From NCBI GenBank assembly GCA_022578965.1, contig MU400535.1, forward strand, positions 344,675 to 408,674: a stretch of 64,000 nt of DNA. Reading direction: 5' to 3'. The stretch comes from Xylaria sp. FL1777. Its lineage: Eukaryota > Ascomycota > Sordariomycetes > Xylariales > Xylariaceae. This document shows positions 37,001 to 51,010 of the stretch, piece after piece. The first letter of the stretch is position 1. Every line of letters begins with the position of its first letter. The notes beneath the pieces are model-generated. The model was not told where the DNA came from. It saw nothing but the letters and a program-made list of their open reading frames with translations, and did no database searches. The translations under genes were made by a program, and so were the position numbers.

Positions 37001-37300
37001 GCAGCAGTATAATTGTGCTAAATTTATTATAACACTTTAATTGCAAGAAAATAAGTTATAATTTATATATTTAAGCAATTAAACTATATATAAATTAAGA
37101 AATAAAACAATTAATAAAAAAGCTATATAATAATATAAATAAAGCAACCATAGTTAATTTTTATTATATTGTTTATAATGTTTAAGTTTATGCTTTAAAA
37201 TTTAGCGCAATATTTATTTTTTTATTTTTATTATATAACTTAGCTTAAACTTACTTTAATTAGCTAGTTAGCCTGTTTAACTACTTTATTTTACTTTAAT
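37001..37300 (+). repeat. Dispersed 300-bp repeat R1, copy 3
   Basis: It aligns to copy 1 from GCAGTATAATTGTGC (37004) to TTTTACTTTAAT (37300) with no net length difference. It is more mutated than copy 1 (AATCGCGC has become AATTGTGC). The flanking sequence on both sides is unrelated to that of copies 1 and 2, apart from a weak upstream similarity between copies 1 and 2. Confidence 0.85.
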
Positions 37301-40300
37301 AATTAATAATAAAAAGCTAGCAATAGGAAAAATATTATATACTATTATAATATAGCTAATATAATAATAATATAGCTTTAAGATTTTAATATGCTTAATA
37401 AATATGTATTTTATAAATATTAGCTAAATATAACTTTATTACACTAAGTTATTTACTTTTATTTTTAGGATTAGCATTATTGCTAAAAAGCATTACAATA
37501 AGCAGTTTATAATATATAAAAGCTAAACATTAATTAGCATATATACTTAGATTAAGCTAAACAAAAATATGTACTATAAAGAACATAGCAGCTAAAACAA
37601 AGTAAATTTTTAAATAACTGCAACAAGTTAGCAGCTATTTTTAGCTACAAATTAGATTTGCAAACGTACTAAAGTAAGCGTAAACTAAAGTAGTAATAGT
37701 AAGAATAATAGTAAAGTTAGTTATTAAAACAAGTAAAATTAACAAAAATAAGCAAACAGGCATTTTTTTTAACACTTATATAATTAGTACTTTAGCTATA
37801 TATAGCTTTATTAGCTACTTTTGTAATTAATACACTTTTGTATAAATTACATTTTATTTTTTGATTTTAATAATGCTTAAAAAATCTTTACTTAAGTAAA
37901 TTATAGCTTTATTAGCAACTTTTTTTTTTATTTACTTTTAGATAACCTTTTTAATTATATATATTTATATATATACTATACTATTTAAATATAAATTAAA
38001 CATATTAGTATATATATTACGCATAAACTAATTACTAACTAAAATAGCTAAACATTTTTGCAAAGTTATCTTAAAACTTTTAATAGCTAAACAGTTTTAT
38101 AAAGCTATTGCTAAACTAAACTTATTTTTTTTGTAGTACTAACTTATATAAACTGCTTTTAAATATATATTAATTATAACTTAATAATACTTTTAGTAAA
38201 ATAGCTTAAATTAAACAATTAATCTATTATATTTCTGCTAGCTTTTTTATTTTTAATAACTTTATAACTAAACACTTTTATTAAACTATTTAACTTTTTA
38301 AACTAATACTTCTTTAAGTTTTTTAAAATACTTAGCATATAGTACAATTAATACTAGTTTTAAAGTATTTTTATTTTTTAATCTAAAAATCTTGTTTTTA
38401 AGTAGTAATACTTTTATGCTTTTGCTGCGCTATTAACATATAAACTCTATAAATCTTATAAACGTTTAAAATTTTTTTAGAAACTAAGGTATTTTATATG
38501 TAATATAATTTATATTATCCTAGAAATACTTACGCTTTTTTAAATAGCTTATAGTATATAAATTATTTTAGGTTATTTTTAGGACTTTTTTTTAACTATA
38601 TAATTACTTAATAATATTAATAGCTTTATAAGCTAACTTATATTTACTTAACTAATTAACTTACCTAATATATATAGCTATAAACCTTGCTAAAAGTATA
38701 ACACTTTTGTTTTTATATTAATTAATTACTGCTATAAGTACTACTATTTTAGCTAGGTTTTAAACTAAAGCGCTTAGTTAGCTAGTTAGCTAATTAGCTA
38801 GCTAATTAATTAACTAGTTAACTTATTTACTAATTTACTAATTTATATTTCTTTTAATTAATAAATACGTTTAACCTAATATAAATTATATTTGTAATAA
38901 AGTAGCAAATTATTGCTTTTAATACAAATAGTTAAATTTAGTTAATTAAAATTAATTAGCTAATGCTATATTAAACGGCTATTTTAAGCCTTAGCTAACT
39001 TAACATTTTACTAAAAAAGCTACTTAAGTAAAAATAAAAAGTTAACGCTTTAGCTTAACTTACTATATAACTTTTAGTTTTTTACGTTATAATTAAAATG
39101 TATTGCTAAGTAAATATAACATAACACTATAAAATGCACTATTATAGCATTATTAGTTATTTTCTTTTTTAGAATAATATATTGTTTTATGTTGTTTTAT
39201 TGCATAATATGTTTATAAAGGCCTATAAATACCTTAATTTTTATATTTTCTTATATTAAAATAAAGCAAGAAAGCTTATAAAGATTATATTTTTCTTTTA
39301 AGTATAAAAAAAAGATATAATATATTTATTTTATAACTACTTTTAAATATACTTAATTAATTAAAACATTAGGAATTTAGCATTTAAACAAAACAGAATT
39401 AATTAAAGTTAATAATTAAAATATTGCTATTTTTAGTAATATAGTTTATAAAAAGTTTACTATAAAAGCAAAAACATTGCAGTAATATTTTAATGCTTAG
39501 CTATATAACTAAGCTATATTTAACTACTAAAAGCTTTTATAAACATATACTTCTTAAGCTATATATACTAGCATTAATACTTATAGCTATTACGTTTTAA
39601 GTATTAATAATACTAAAAAATATTATTAGATCTTGTTTTAAAAAAACAAGCAATTAAAGCTGCTTGTTTTTTATATATATAGCATTTTTTCTTTTTTTTT
39701 TCTAATTATTAAAAATGCTTTTAATACATTTATTCTGATCTTTTTAAAAACTAATATGCTTTTGTTTTATATTTTTTGTTAAGTTTAAGCAGCATATATT
39801 ATATGCTACTAGCATTAAAAATGCTTATGCTATAATACCTTTGTTTAATTAATAGTTATACTAGTTTAATTCTTGCTAAAGTATTTTAATGTTTTATGTT
39901 TTTATAACATATTCTTGTAGTAAAATATATAAAATAAAAGTAAATTTTTTTGCTTTACTATATATTGCTTCTATTAATTATAACAAACTTTTATTTATTA
40001 ATTATTAAATATATTGCTTTTTATAAAAAAATCAAGATTATATATAGTTTTATTATAATTATACTATTTTAAATTATATCTTTATGTTTTTTATTCTTTA
40101 AAAACAACTTATTTTAGTTAATAAAGATCTAGTTACATTATTATTTTATTTGCTATATTATGCTGCTTTTTTACTTACTTTAAGCTTTTTAGTAATAGTT
40201 ATTAACTTAAAAAATAGCTTACATATATTATTAATACTTATACGAACTATATTAATATGCTAGTTATTACTTTTAGCTACTATTTAATAATTAGTAGTAG

Positions 40301-43163
40301 TTTAGCTAAAGTACTCTAAGGTTTTATAATTATAGCTGCATAGTATGCTACATAATACTATTAGTTTTTATTTTCTTACACTTAATTAACAAATTTTGCT
40401 AAGCTTACATATTTATTAAAGATTTATAATAATTTCTCTTTTAATAATAATAACTTTTAAAAACTATTAGTAATACATAAAATTAGCATTATAGCAAACT
40501 AGCTACTTATTTATAACTATTATAGTTTGCTTAATATTTAAGCAACAAATATAGCGCTTAACTCTTTACGTTTTATGTTTTGCTATTTAAAGCTAAATAA
40601 TAGTTAATTAGTTAATAATACAAAACTAAAAGCTTTGTTTTTAAGTAAAGCGTTATATTACGCTTAGCACTAAAATAACTTCTATAAATATAAATTTATT
40701 ATACATATATTATATTAAACTATTAAAGCTTATAGCTATATAATTATTATATTTAAATTAACTAATAACTAAAACTTTACTGCTAAAGCTATATATTATA
40801 TTATAGTTAACTTATGTTTTATATTAATTAAATAGCAAACTATTAAACTAAACTATTTATTATTACTATTAAATAACATATGTTTTAGCTACTATATATT
40901 AAAACATTTTTTGTTATTATTAACTAAAATGAACTATTATTATACTTTTTATGTTTAGTTTATAAAGTAAGTAACTATAAAATAAAAAAAACACTAGTAA
41001 CAACTAAAATATAAGCATAATTAATTAGTTAAATTAAAAGATAAACAAAATAATCTACGCAAAAAAACCTGGTTTTTACTTAAGCAAATATATAACGCAT
41101 GCTAAAAATAGCTGCTTTATTAGCAGTACGAAATATAAAAAAATAGCTCAAGTTTAAGTAGTTTATTATACTATATACATACTTTTGAGTTTTTTGCTAT
41201 AACTACAATAAATAGCAATATTTTATAACATATAACTAGTATTAATTAATATAAGTTTAGTTTTTTTAAGTTAATAAATAAGTTATAAGTTATTATAAAA
41301 AACTTTATAATATTTAAGTTTTAATTTTAGATTTATTTTCTTTTTAAATCTATTAGTTATTTTAGCTATTTATTAATTTAATTGTAGTAGCACATATATT
41401 ATAAAAGTAAAATATTTAGTAATTATTATTAGCTATTTTTTTTAAGTAAAAAAATCATTTAAATTCTTATAAAATAATAAAATTAATTTTTTTTATAACA
41501 AAATTAATATTTTTTATAGCAAGTAATACTTGTTTTACTTTTTGTAATAATATATTATTTAATATATAATTAGTTTTATTTGTTTTTATATTATTAAAAT
41601 GCATATTTAAATAAAGCTGCTTTATAGCATTTTAAAACAGTTTTACAAAACATTTATAAAAAGGCTATTTTTTTCTAGTGTATTAAGTACACTTAATAGT
41701 TAATTTAATGCTATAAACATTTTTATTTAAAGCATTTTAAGCATAAGCTTTTTTTAAAGTAAATAACTTTATTTGTTTTTAAGTATTATAATTAGCGTTT
41801 GTTGTTTTAATGCTATTTTTAATTGCAACATAGCTATTTTATAAATATTTACTTCTATAAGCAATAGTAAATATAAATAAATCTTTTTTATTATATGTTT
41901 ATAAAACTAGTTTTTAGTTTATAAAAAGTAATAAAAATTCCAGTAGTATTAAAATTATAACATTAAAAAATTAATTCTTTATTAATTTTATTTTATTAGT
42001 AAGTATTATATAATATAAATAGCAAATTAAATAGTTAATATATATAAAATTTTTTAAATAAACAAAAAACCTTTTGCTTTTGTAATAATAACTAGTATAT
42101 ATATATTATATTTAAAATTAATAATCTGCTAAACAAAAAATAACGCAGCTAAAAAATTTGCTATGTTTTTTTAAGCATTTAAAACACTGTTTAAGTAGTA
42201 TTAAGCTTATAACCTAAATTAAAGCAGCAGCTAAATTTTAGGCCTTACGCATAAACAATTTTCCGCTTTTGCAAAAATTAATACATAAAAGCTTAACTAG
42301 TAGTTTATTAATTAATTTTTTTATAAAAGTAAAGCATAATAGTTATTTTTTTTTTTTTAATAGCTTTAGGCTTTTAGTTAGTATAAAGCTATTATAACTA
42401 ACTGTTTTTTTACTTTTAACCTTTTGTTGCTTAGTATTAACTTTATAGTAAAATTATTAATAATATAATTAAATTTGGTTTTTTTTAAATATTTATTAAC
42501 TTTTCGAATTTTAAGTTGTATTATACCTTAAAATCAATATTAAACAGAAGTTTTAAATATAATGCTAAACAAATTTATACTTTTTTTTTAACCCTACAGA
42601 TTTTAACAACAAATATTTATATTATTATAGCTTTTTTTTTTACTTCGGCAATTTATTTGTGCAGAAAAAAAGTCTTAAGCACTAAAAATTAAAAATATAT
42701 TTATAACTGTAAGCCTATTTAAAAAGAATCCAAAAAGTTAAATAAAACTAGTTGTTATTTAGTAATAATGCTAATAAAAAAAAAAAAACAAGTTTTATTA
42801 TAATTATGCTTTTTAAATAAAATATATAATTACATAATAATTACATATAGTATTACTTTTTATATATACTGTTTTTACGTTTTAAATTAGTTTTTTTAGT
42901 AAGCTTACTAAACCTAGTTCATTGTTTTACAAAAAAGGCATTTTAAAAGTAAAAAGTAAAAAGCTTTAATAAAAAGCTTAATAATGTTGCTAAAAAAAAA
43001 TCAATTATTAGTACAGTAAACAATAGTAATAAAACTAACTTTTTAGCTAATAATTGCATACTAAAGATTAAGCTATACTAGTTATAATGCCTATAGTAAA
43101 AAGTAGTGCTTAAAAACAAATCTTATTAAAAACATAATATTTTTAGTTTTTAACTTTTGCTTT
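37301..43163. other. Gene-free AT-rich stretch
   Basis: Nothing recognisable as a gene. Small features only: a cluster of GCTAGTTAGCTAATTAGC-type palindromic sequence at about 38770-38835, and a slightly less mutated patch at about 42520-42730 (CCCTACAGATTTT, ACTTCGGC, AGAATCC). Confidence 0.5.
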
Positions 43164-43300
43164 AATAACTTAAGTAATGCTACTACTTTTATTACTGCTA
43201 GCATTTATAAATATATAGCTATTATTTATTACATTAATAACTTAAGTAGTACTAATATTTTTATTGCTACTAAAAATTATAAGCGTTTTACGTTTTTTTT
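43164..43300. repeat. Two-copy tandem repeat, period 72 bp
   Basis: AATAACTTAAGTAATGCT at 43164 recurs as AATAACTTAAGTAGTACT at 43236, and the following bases remain similar to about 43300. The period is 24 codons, but no frame stands out. Confidence 0.6.
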
Positions 43301-44155
43301 TTTTTTTTTTTAAATATAAAATAACTATACTTTTTAGTTTTTAGTACTAATTTCATTATTACTACTAAAATAAAGTAGCATAAAATAAAATAGCATAGCT
43401 ATAAACACTAGTTTAATACTTTTATATACTAAATAAACTATATAGTATATATTTTAGTATAGTAAATTAATTAATATTAAAAAAATAAAATAATTAAATA
43501 AAACATGTTTAATTAATGCTAAACTTTTATAACTTTTATTGTTTGTTTTTTTTATATGTTTTAAATCTATTGCTAAGTTTGTAAAAAAACAAGTATACTT
43601 TTTGTTTAACTATATTATAATTAAGCTATGCTTAAACATATTATATAATTACTTTACTTATTATAATTTATTTTATTACTTATTTATACATTTTATATAG
43701 CTATATGTAAAAAAGTTAGTTAAGCATATATATTAAAAAAAGCATAAGCTTTTTATAAGTTTTAAAGTGCGCTATAAGCTAGCTACTTTAAAACTTAAAA
43801 AGTGCTTTAAATTAAAGAAAAAGTAACATTAAAAAACATATAATAACTTTTCTTTTTTTTTTTTGTTTTATAAGCACTACTTGTTTATTTAGCTAATTAG
43901 TACGCTATTAATACTATAGCTAGCTACTAATAAGTTTAAAAAAACAGTAAATAAGCTAAAAAACATACTAACTACTACAAAAAACCCACCCTTTTTATAA
44001 GAAGTAAAAAAATAAAGTAGCAAAAAAAAAACACAAATATGCATATAGCATAAAAGCAGCCTTTATATAAAAGTTGCTAAAGCAGCGCTAGCTTAGTTAA
44101 TAAACTAAACATATTAAACAGTTAAACTAAGCATTTTTAGTAGTTAATATATTAT

Positions 44156-44330
44156 TAATTAATTAATTAATTAATTAATTTACTTTAATATTAAATATAA
44201 AGTTTTAGCTACTTTATATACTTTTTAAAAAGTTTTAAATATAGCAAACTTTATTTATAATATAATAAAATATATTAATATAAAAAGTTTAGTTAATTAA
44301 TTAATTAATTAATTAAGTAATTAATTAATT
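44156..44330. repeat. Paired (TTAA)n tracts
   Basis: Two runs of AATT/TTAA repeats at about 44156-44180 and 44292-44330 flank about 110 bp of AT-rich sequence. TTAA is self-complementary, so each tract and the pair can fold. Simple-sequence expansion is the plain explanation. Confidence 0.8.
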
Positions 44331-47300
44331 TAACTAATATACATAATATATTGCTACTAAATATAATGCTATTTTATGTCTTTAAAAGCTTTATTATTTT
44401 AATGCTTATAATTACTACAACTTAATCTTTTAAGTTAAAAACTATTAGTCTTTTGTTTAGTGTGCAAATTATTTAGCAAATAATTAACATATTATAAGAT
44501 TTTAATTATTTTATATCTTTCTTTCCTTTATATTAATAGATTTATTTTTTAATTTAGTTTTTATGTTTATATTATTTAACTTATTTATTAATGCTTAGCA
44601 ATTAACAAAAAAGCAAGTATCTAAAAAAACATTTAGCTTTATACTGTTAAGCAACTATATGCCATTTAAATTAATAAACTTTAATAATTAAACATATATA
44701 AATAAAAATTTTTTGCTGCTTTTTTTTTTATTGTTAGTCTTTTTGCTACTATTTGCTATTTTGTTTAAACATAAAGCAACCTTAAAGAACGTTTTTTTTT
44801 AAGCTTTATACTTAGTTATAGCTAAGCTAATTATATAAGCTATGCTTATTTAGCTAAAAATAACAAGCAATTTAATAACCTTTAATATTTTTACTTTTTA
44901 TTTTTTAGAACTAAAAAATAGTAGTATAATATTACTTTTTAAAGCTAAATAATATATTGTTTTGTTATTTACCCTTTTAATAAAAACACAAGCAAGCAGT
45001 TCTATATAAAAATAAACATTTAGCGCTAAGCAAATATATGTTACTATAAAAAACAAAATAAACTTTTCTGCTAAAAATTTACTTTTATTTACTACACTTA
45101 AACTAAAATAAATATTAGTTATTATAATAATTAGCATTTTCTTACTAAATAAATTATAAGCTAAAATAGCTAAATTAAATCTTATATTTTTATAAAAACT
45201 TTCTTTTTTTTTTTTACTACTTGCATTTATTTATGCATATAAATATTTTTAAACCTTAGTAAAATATTTTATTATTAGTATACTTAGCTTGTGTTTTAAC
45301 AAGAAAATAAATAAAAACAAAGCATAGTTATTATACTATAAAAACAACTATGCTGCTTTAAAATTAATAATATGCTGCAGCTTATTATTACGTATAATAA
45401 GTTAAAATTTATTAATAAGCCTAAAATAAAGTAATAAGAAATTATTTGTTGCTTAAGCATTTAATATATTTTAGTTTTTTTTAGTTTAAGTTTTAAAGCA
45501 GAATTAATCTAAAAAACTACGCAATTGTATATTGCTTTATGCTTTTATTTATTGTTTTAAGCAAACTAATTTTGTAATGTTTTTTATTAGTGCTAAGCCT
45601 TTAGCTTTTTTAATAGCGCAAGTAATTTAAGCAGTTATTGCTTTTTTATTACTATTACTTATAATTTTAATAGCTTTATAAATAATATAACTTTTATGTC
45701 TGTTATTTATATTTTATATATATTAATTACTAAAATTATAATTATTGCTTTTTAAGTTTTATTATTAGCATTTTTTTTATTTTTTATACGTTAAGTGCTT
45801 ACTTAAAGTATAGCTATATATTGCTTATATAAAAGCTATTAAATTTGTTAAACTTTTAGCTAGTAATATGCTACTTATTAAAGAAAACTAAGCAAAGTTA
45901 CTAGCTATAAAGATATATAAAAAGCTACTAAATTGTTTTTTGTTTTTTATATTATAGTTTTTACGTATAGCTTTTTTAACTTAAAATAAAAGTTTAATTA
46001 AAACTATGCTAATTTTATTAATAATGAAAATAAGCTTATTTTGCTATAGTTATATAGTATTTTTATTTTTTAATGTTAAACTTTAAAAAGTTTATTTATT
46101 ATATACTTTAAACCTTATTGCTAAATATATTATAATGCTATTAATACTTATTGCTGCACTTTTAATAAAAGCAGTAATTAATATTCTGTTTTTTTTTTTT
46201 AACTAAAAGAATATTTTATATATAGCTTAAATAATAACGGATTTTTTAGTGCTGCTTTATTTTTTTAAAAAACTAATAGTAGTAAGTAGTTTTAATACAT
46301 TTTTTTGTATTATGTTAGCATTAAAGTTAAGCTTTTAGCATACAAGCAAAACTGCTTTACTTTATTTTACATTTAAACCTTTTTTTACATATATTATATA
46401 GCTAATAATGTAGTATTTTATTAAAAGAAAATATTTAACAAAAGTAATATTGCTTTTAAAATTATTTAATACTAATATTTAAAAATACTATTAATTTTAG
46501 TTAAACTTAAAACTTAATATTATAAACTTACTTTTTTTAACTAGGTTTTTATAGTTATATATATAACTTAGCTTTTTTAAAACAATGTACTTATTTTTTT
46601 TTTTAATGTAGTTTTTTAAAATTGCTAATTTAGGTTATACTAGTTGCATTAATATAACGCTAATTTATTTAGCTAATATAACATTATTACTATTTTTACT
46701 ATTTTTTATCTAGTTAAAAATATTTGTTTAATTTTTAGTAAATATATTAAAACGCGCATTTTTAACGTTTTTAACGTTTGCTTGCTAAATAAATTATTTA
46801 AGGTTATTTAATATACTAAGTAGCTTATTTACTTTTTTAAGTAACTATTTAAACCGGTTAAAATTATAGCGTAAAAAATGCAGAGATTTTTTTAGCTAGT
46901 TTTTTTTTACGTTTATTAGTTGCTAATTATTATTAAATAATAAATTATTATTATTTATTAAATTAGCTTATTAATTTTTTTATGCTTTAGCGTTTTTTGC
47001 TGCTTTTTTTTTTAACTTTTTTAGCTAATTTAAATTTTTAACTTTAAATAAAAGCTTGCTATTTAACTAAGCATAATAATAATCCTAAAGTTTAAAAGCA
47101 AGCATTTTAATTAAAGTATTAAAACAATACTATAAAATAAATAATAAAAGCTTTAATATAACGCCTTAATTTAAATTGTTTATATTTATGCTATTAATAA
47201 ATTATTTATTAAAAACTAAAATCTGCTTTTTATTAACAAGCTTTTAAACTATTTTTTTAAAAAAAAAAGTATTTTTGTTTATTAAAAAATAATGTAGTAA

Positions 47301-50300
47301 TAATTCCTTTTTTGGTTTTTTTATAAAATAAAAGCTGCTTATATAATTGTACAAACATATATTTTAAAGCATTGTTTCTTTATGCGCATAAACTTGCATA
47401 TAAAAAAAAACTTAACTTTTTCTGCTTAATAAGTTTAATAATAGTTAAATAGCGTTAAAACTAAAGCAGTTAATTATGTATTATAAGAAAACCTTTAATA
47501 CATAAATATAAAAGTAGTTAAAATTAACTATAGCTTAGTTTTTTATAAATAAATAATAGTTTAACATTTTAAGCAAATTAGCATAAACTTTAATAGCTAA
47601 AAGCTTTTAAGCAATTGCTAGCTTATTAAAAAGCAAAGCTATAAACCTGCAAAAAACTATATTAGCTTTATTATTTGTTATAAAAAATAGCATAATAAAA
47701 TTGCTTTTTACTTTTTTTATATTTTTTTTATAAAGTTATTTTTGTTAATATTGCGTTATTTAATTTAGGATTTTTTTTGCAAACATTATAAGTTTATAAT
47801 GTTTAATTAGCGCTTTTATTATATAATTTAGTATATAATATATAATAAAAAAAGTTTAAAAGCGTTTTTATAAAAATGTAAAGTTATAGTTACATTAAAA
47901 TATTAATGTTATAGTTAAATTAGTTTTGCTAACATACAAATAATTCTTTTTAATTTTAATAAAGCTATTTTTAGTTATATATGTTGCTTTTATTAACGTT
48001 TAAAAATAGCTAAATTAACAAGCTGTTTTTTTATGTAGTTTTTTTTAATAAATGTTTATATAAACATAGCAGTTATTATAAGCGTTTAAAAAAGCATGCT
48101 GCTGTTTTATATATAACATTAATAATGTTTTATTAAACTAAAAATGCTTTAATATATTTAAAACGTTAATACAAGTAATAATACAGCTAATATTATTAAC
48201 TAAATTGTTATTTAAACATTACTTTTTTTATTAATATTTCAAATTTTAATTATTTAGTAAGCATAACATACTTTATTAAAAAAAAAATTTATATAGCTAA
48301 TAATGCGCTTTTTTAAGCTTAAGATTTTATTAATAGCTAAGTTATTAGTTAATTTATGCATTATAATATTACTAGCTAGCTATAATATTTTATGCAAATA
48401 AAGGCTTTTTTAACTATTGCTTTTTATTATACTATAATACGCAGCAATTTTACTAAATGCTTTAGCTTTTATTACGTTTTTAACAAACATATTTATATAT
48501 ATTTAAAACATTTAAGTAGCAGCTACAAAATCTTAATATATAGTTTTAATAAATTTAAAGCTTTATTAATTACTATTAAAGCTTATTTAGTACTTATTTA
48601 ATGCTTTAGCTTATGCTAGATTTTTAAAAAGCGCTATTTTAAAAATTATAAAGTTGCTTTAATTTTTAAAATTAATAGTAAACTAAATTATAAGTAAGCT
48701 ATACGTAACAATTAATAACTATAATTAACTTTTAAAAATATTTTTCTGTTTACAAAAGTAAAGCTATTTATACTTAATTAATTAAACATTTTTTAATATA
48801 ATCTTAATGTATAAATTACTATAATATTTATAATAGCAAACAAAGCGCTTTTTAATATTTAAATCTGCTAGGCCTAAAAAGCAGTATGCTTTTTAAACTA
48901 TAGCTTATGCGTTTTATTTAACTAAAGCTTTTAAAATAAAAGTACTATTATCTCGAATTTTATTATTTATAAATAAAAATGAAAAAAAAAAATCTGCTAT
49001 ATAGCAACTTTTGTATTGCAAAAAATAACATTAAACTTAAACGTTTTAACTAACGCTAGTATTGCAAGCATAAACGTTATTTTTAATAGCAAAAGCATTC
49101 TTATGCCTTTTTTCCTTATATAAAAAAAAATACAAAAATGCCTTTAAATAAAAATCTTTATTAAAGCAGTTAGCAAAACTAATGCATTACTATATTCTAA
49201 AATACTTTATATTATTAACTTTAGCAAAATTAACAGTTTTTGCTATAAAATAAGCAGTATTAATACTACTTTTAAATAAAGTAGCGCTGCAAAAACTTAT
49301 GCTTAATATAGTTCTTTTAATCTTTAAAATAGCGTTTTTATTAATACTAGTTTTTTAAATATTTTTATTTTTATTAAATACTGCAAATGTATTAAACTTT
49401 ATTAAATCATTCTGTTTTATTAAACTAAGCTATTACTACTGCTTAGTACTAAAAACATGTTAAAAGCTTTATAGTTGCTTAATTAATATATTAGAAATAA
49501 AGTTTTAGTTAGTTATATAGTTTGCTTAAGCAATATTAGGATTTTTTTCAATAAAAATACATATTTTATTTATTAATAATAATAATATATTATTAATTAA
49601 AAAACTAACTAACGCTGTATTATTAATAAAAATATTTATATATAATAAATTGTTAACTTTTAATTAAGCTAAAACATTTGCAACTTATTAACAACATATA
49701 TATAATAAATCCTTAACATTTTATAGTTTAAGCCTTGTAATATTTATTTAAAAAACTTAAATAATATTACATAAACTAAAAACTATATAAAGCAAAGCAG
49801 TAATAATACATAAAACATCTTGTTTTTAAACTGTAATTTGTTCTTTTAATTAGCAATAAACATTTATTAGTTGTTTTTAATCTTTAGCATAAAACTTAAT
49901 AATATATTTATATAAAATATGCAAAAAAATTAATCGTTTTTTTATAAAACTAAAATAACATAGCTTTTTAGAATATTAATAAAAACAGCCTATATTAAAA
50001 TAATTAGCTATAGCACACTTTAGCATTTGTTTAGCGTTAATAAATCTAATGCAAAATAAGCATATTTATATAAGCTGCTTTTTAGTTTTTATAGTACATA
50101 AAAAACATAAGCAGCATTAAATAACCTTTGCAAAATTCTTATTTTAGTTTAAATTAGTATTATTAACTTAGTTAACTTAGCGTATTAAATTATTGCATAA
50201 ATATTGTTAGCAAACAACACAAAAATTAAAAAAAAAATAAGTATTACTTATAGCATTTTATGCACGTTAAATAATCTTTGCTTAATAGTTAAGTTAAACT

Positions 50301-50530
50301 AGTTTATACTAATTAAAACTAGTACTAAGTAGTTCGTAATGTTTATACTTTTTTTTTATAGCATTTATATATTAAAGCAAAACTTTAGTTTTTTTATAAG
50401 CAACTTTAATAAAAGGTTATGCTATAAAATAATTATTACATAAAACTTTACAAAAGAATTGTTTTAAAACTAAACATATTAAGTTTTAATACTATTTTAC
50501 TTAGCATAATAATTATTAATAATTTAAAGT
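44331..50530. other. Gene-free AT-rich stretch
   Basis: No gene or long repeat recognised. The open frames at 44898-45137 (minus, 79 codons) and 48392-48601 (plus, 69 codons) lack motifs and fall within chance expectation. AACCGGTT at 46852-46859 is an isolated GC palindrome. Confidence 0.5.
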
Positions 50531-51010
50531 TTTTTTAACTAATATTATTTTTTAAAGCAAAATAAAACATTGTATAATAATAAAAAAGCAAGTTTAGTAA
50601 TAAAAAAGTCAAAATTATATTAAACGTTATTAATAAATCAAACAAAAAAAAACTTTTAGCCGTAAGAAATAAAAATAGCATAAAATACATCTGTTCTTAT
50701 AGTTTAAAACTTGCAAACAAAACAAATTTGTTTAATCGATTTTAAAAAATCGGACAACTAGTAAGCTACGCTACAAAATTAAAAGTATTTAAAGTTTGCT
50801 TTTTTACATTAATAATTTATATACTAGTAAATCTAGAAGCATTAAAAACTTATATTTTAGGTAAACTGTTGTAAAGGTGTTTATAGATTATTATGTTGCA
50901 ATAAGTTATTAAACTAAAAAAAGTCCAAAGTTTAAATAATAAAAATATTGCAACTAGTTTTTTAGCAAAGCATTATGCTAGTTATATAAGTAGTAGTTAA
51001 GTTAATATTA
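50531..51010 (-). pseudogene. Less mutated island with a possible coding fossil
   Basis: This patch keeps GA/TC and CpG (GCCGTAAGAA, ATCGGAC, TAGATTATT). Read on the minus strand, one frame from about 51000 to 50540 has about 8 TAA/TAG stops in 150 codons, fewer than the 15 or so expected, and contains segments such as AKKLVAIFLLFKLWTFF, VFNASRFTS and LTSCPIF, then a strongly hydrophobic stretch with FLFLTAKSFFLFDLLITF. This resembles a membrane protein whose Gln and Trp codons became stops. The family is not recognised. Caution: at the 19.4-kb island several frames looked equally good, so this is only a candidate. A perfect CGATTTT/AAAATCG hairpin lies at 50737-50752. Confidence 0.25.

Noticed and set aside
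44898..45137. 79-codon hydrophobic open frame, minus strand
   Set aside because: No family motif and no neighbouring gene; length is within chance expectation for this composition.
48392..48601. 69-codon open frame, plus strand
   Set aside because: No motif; within chance expectation.
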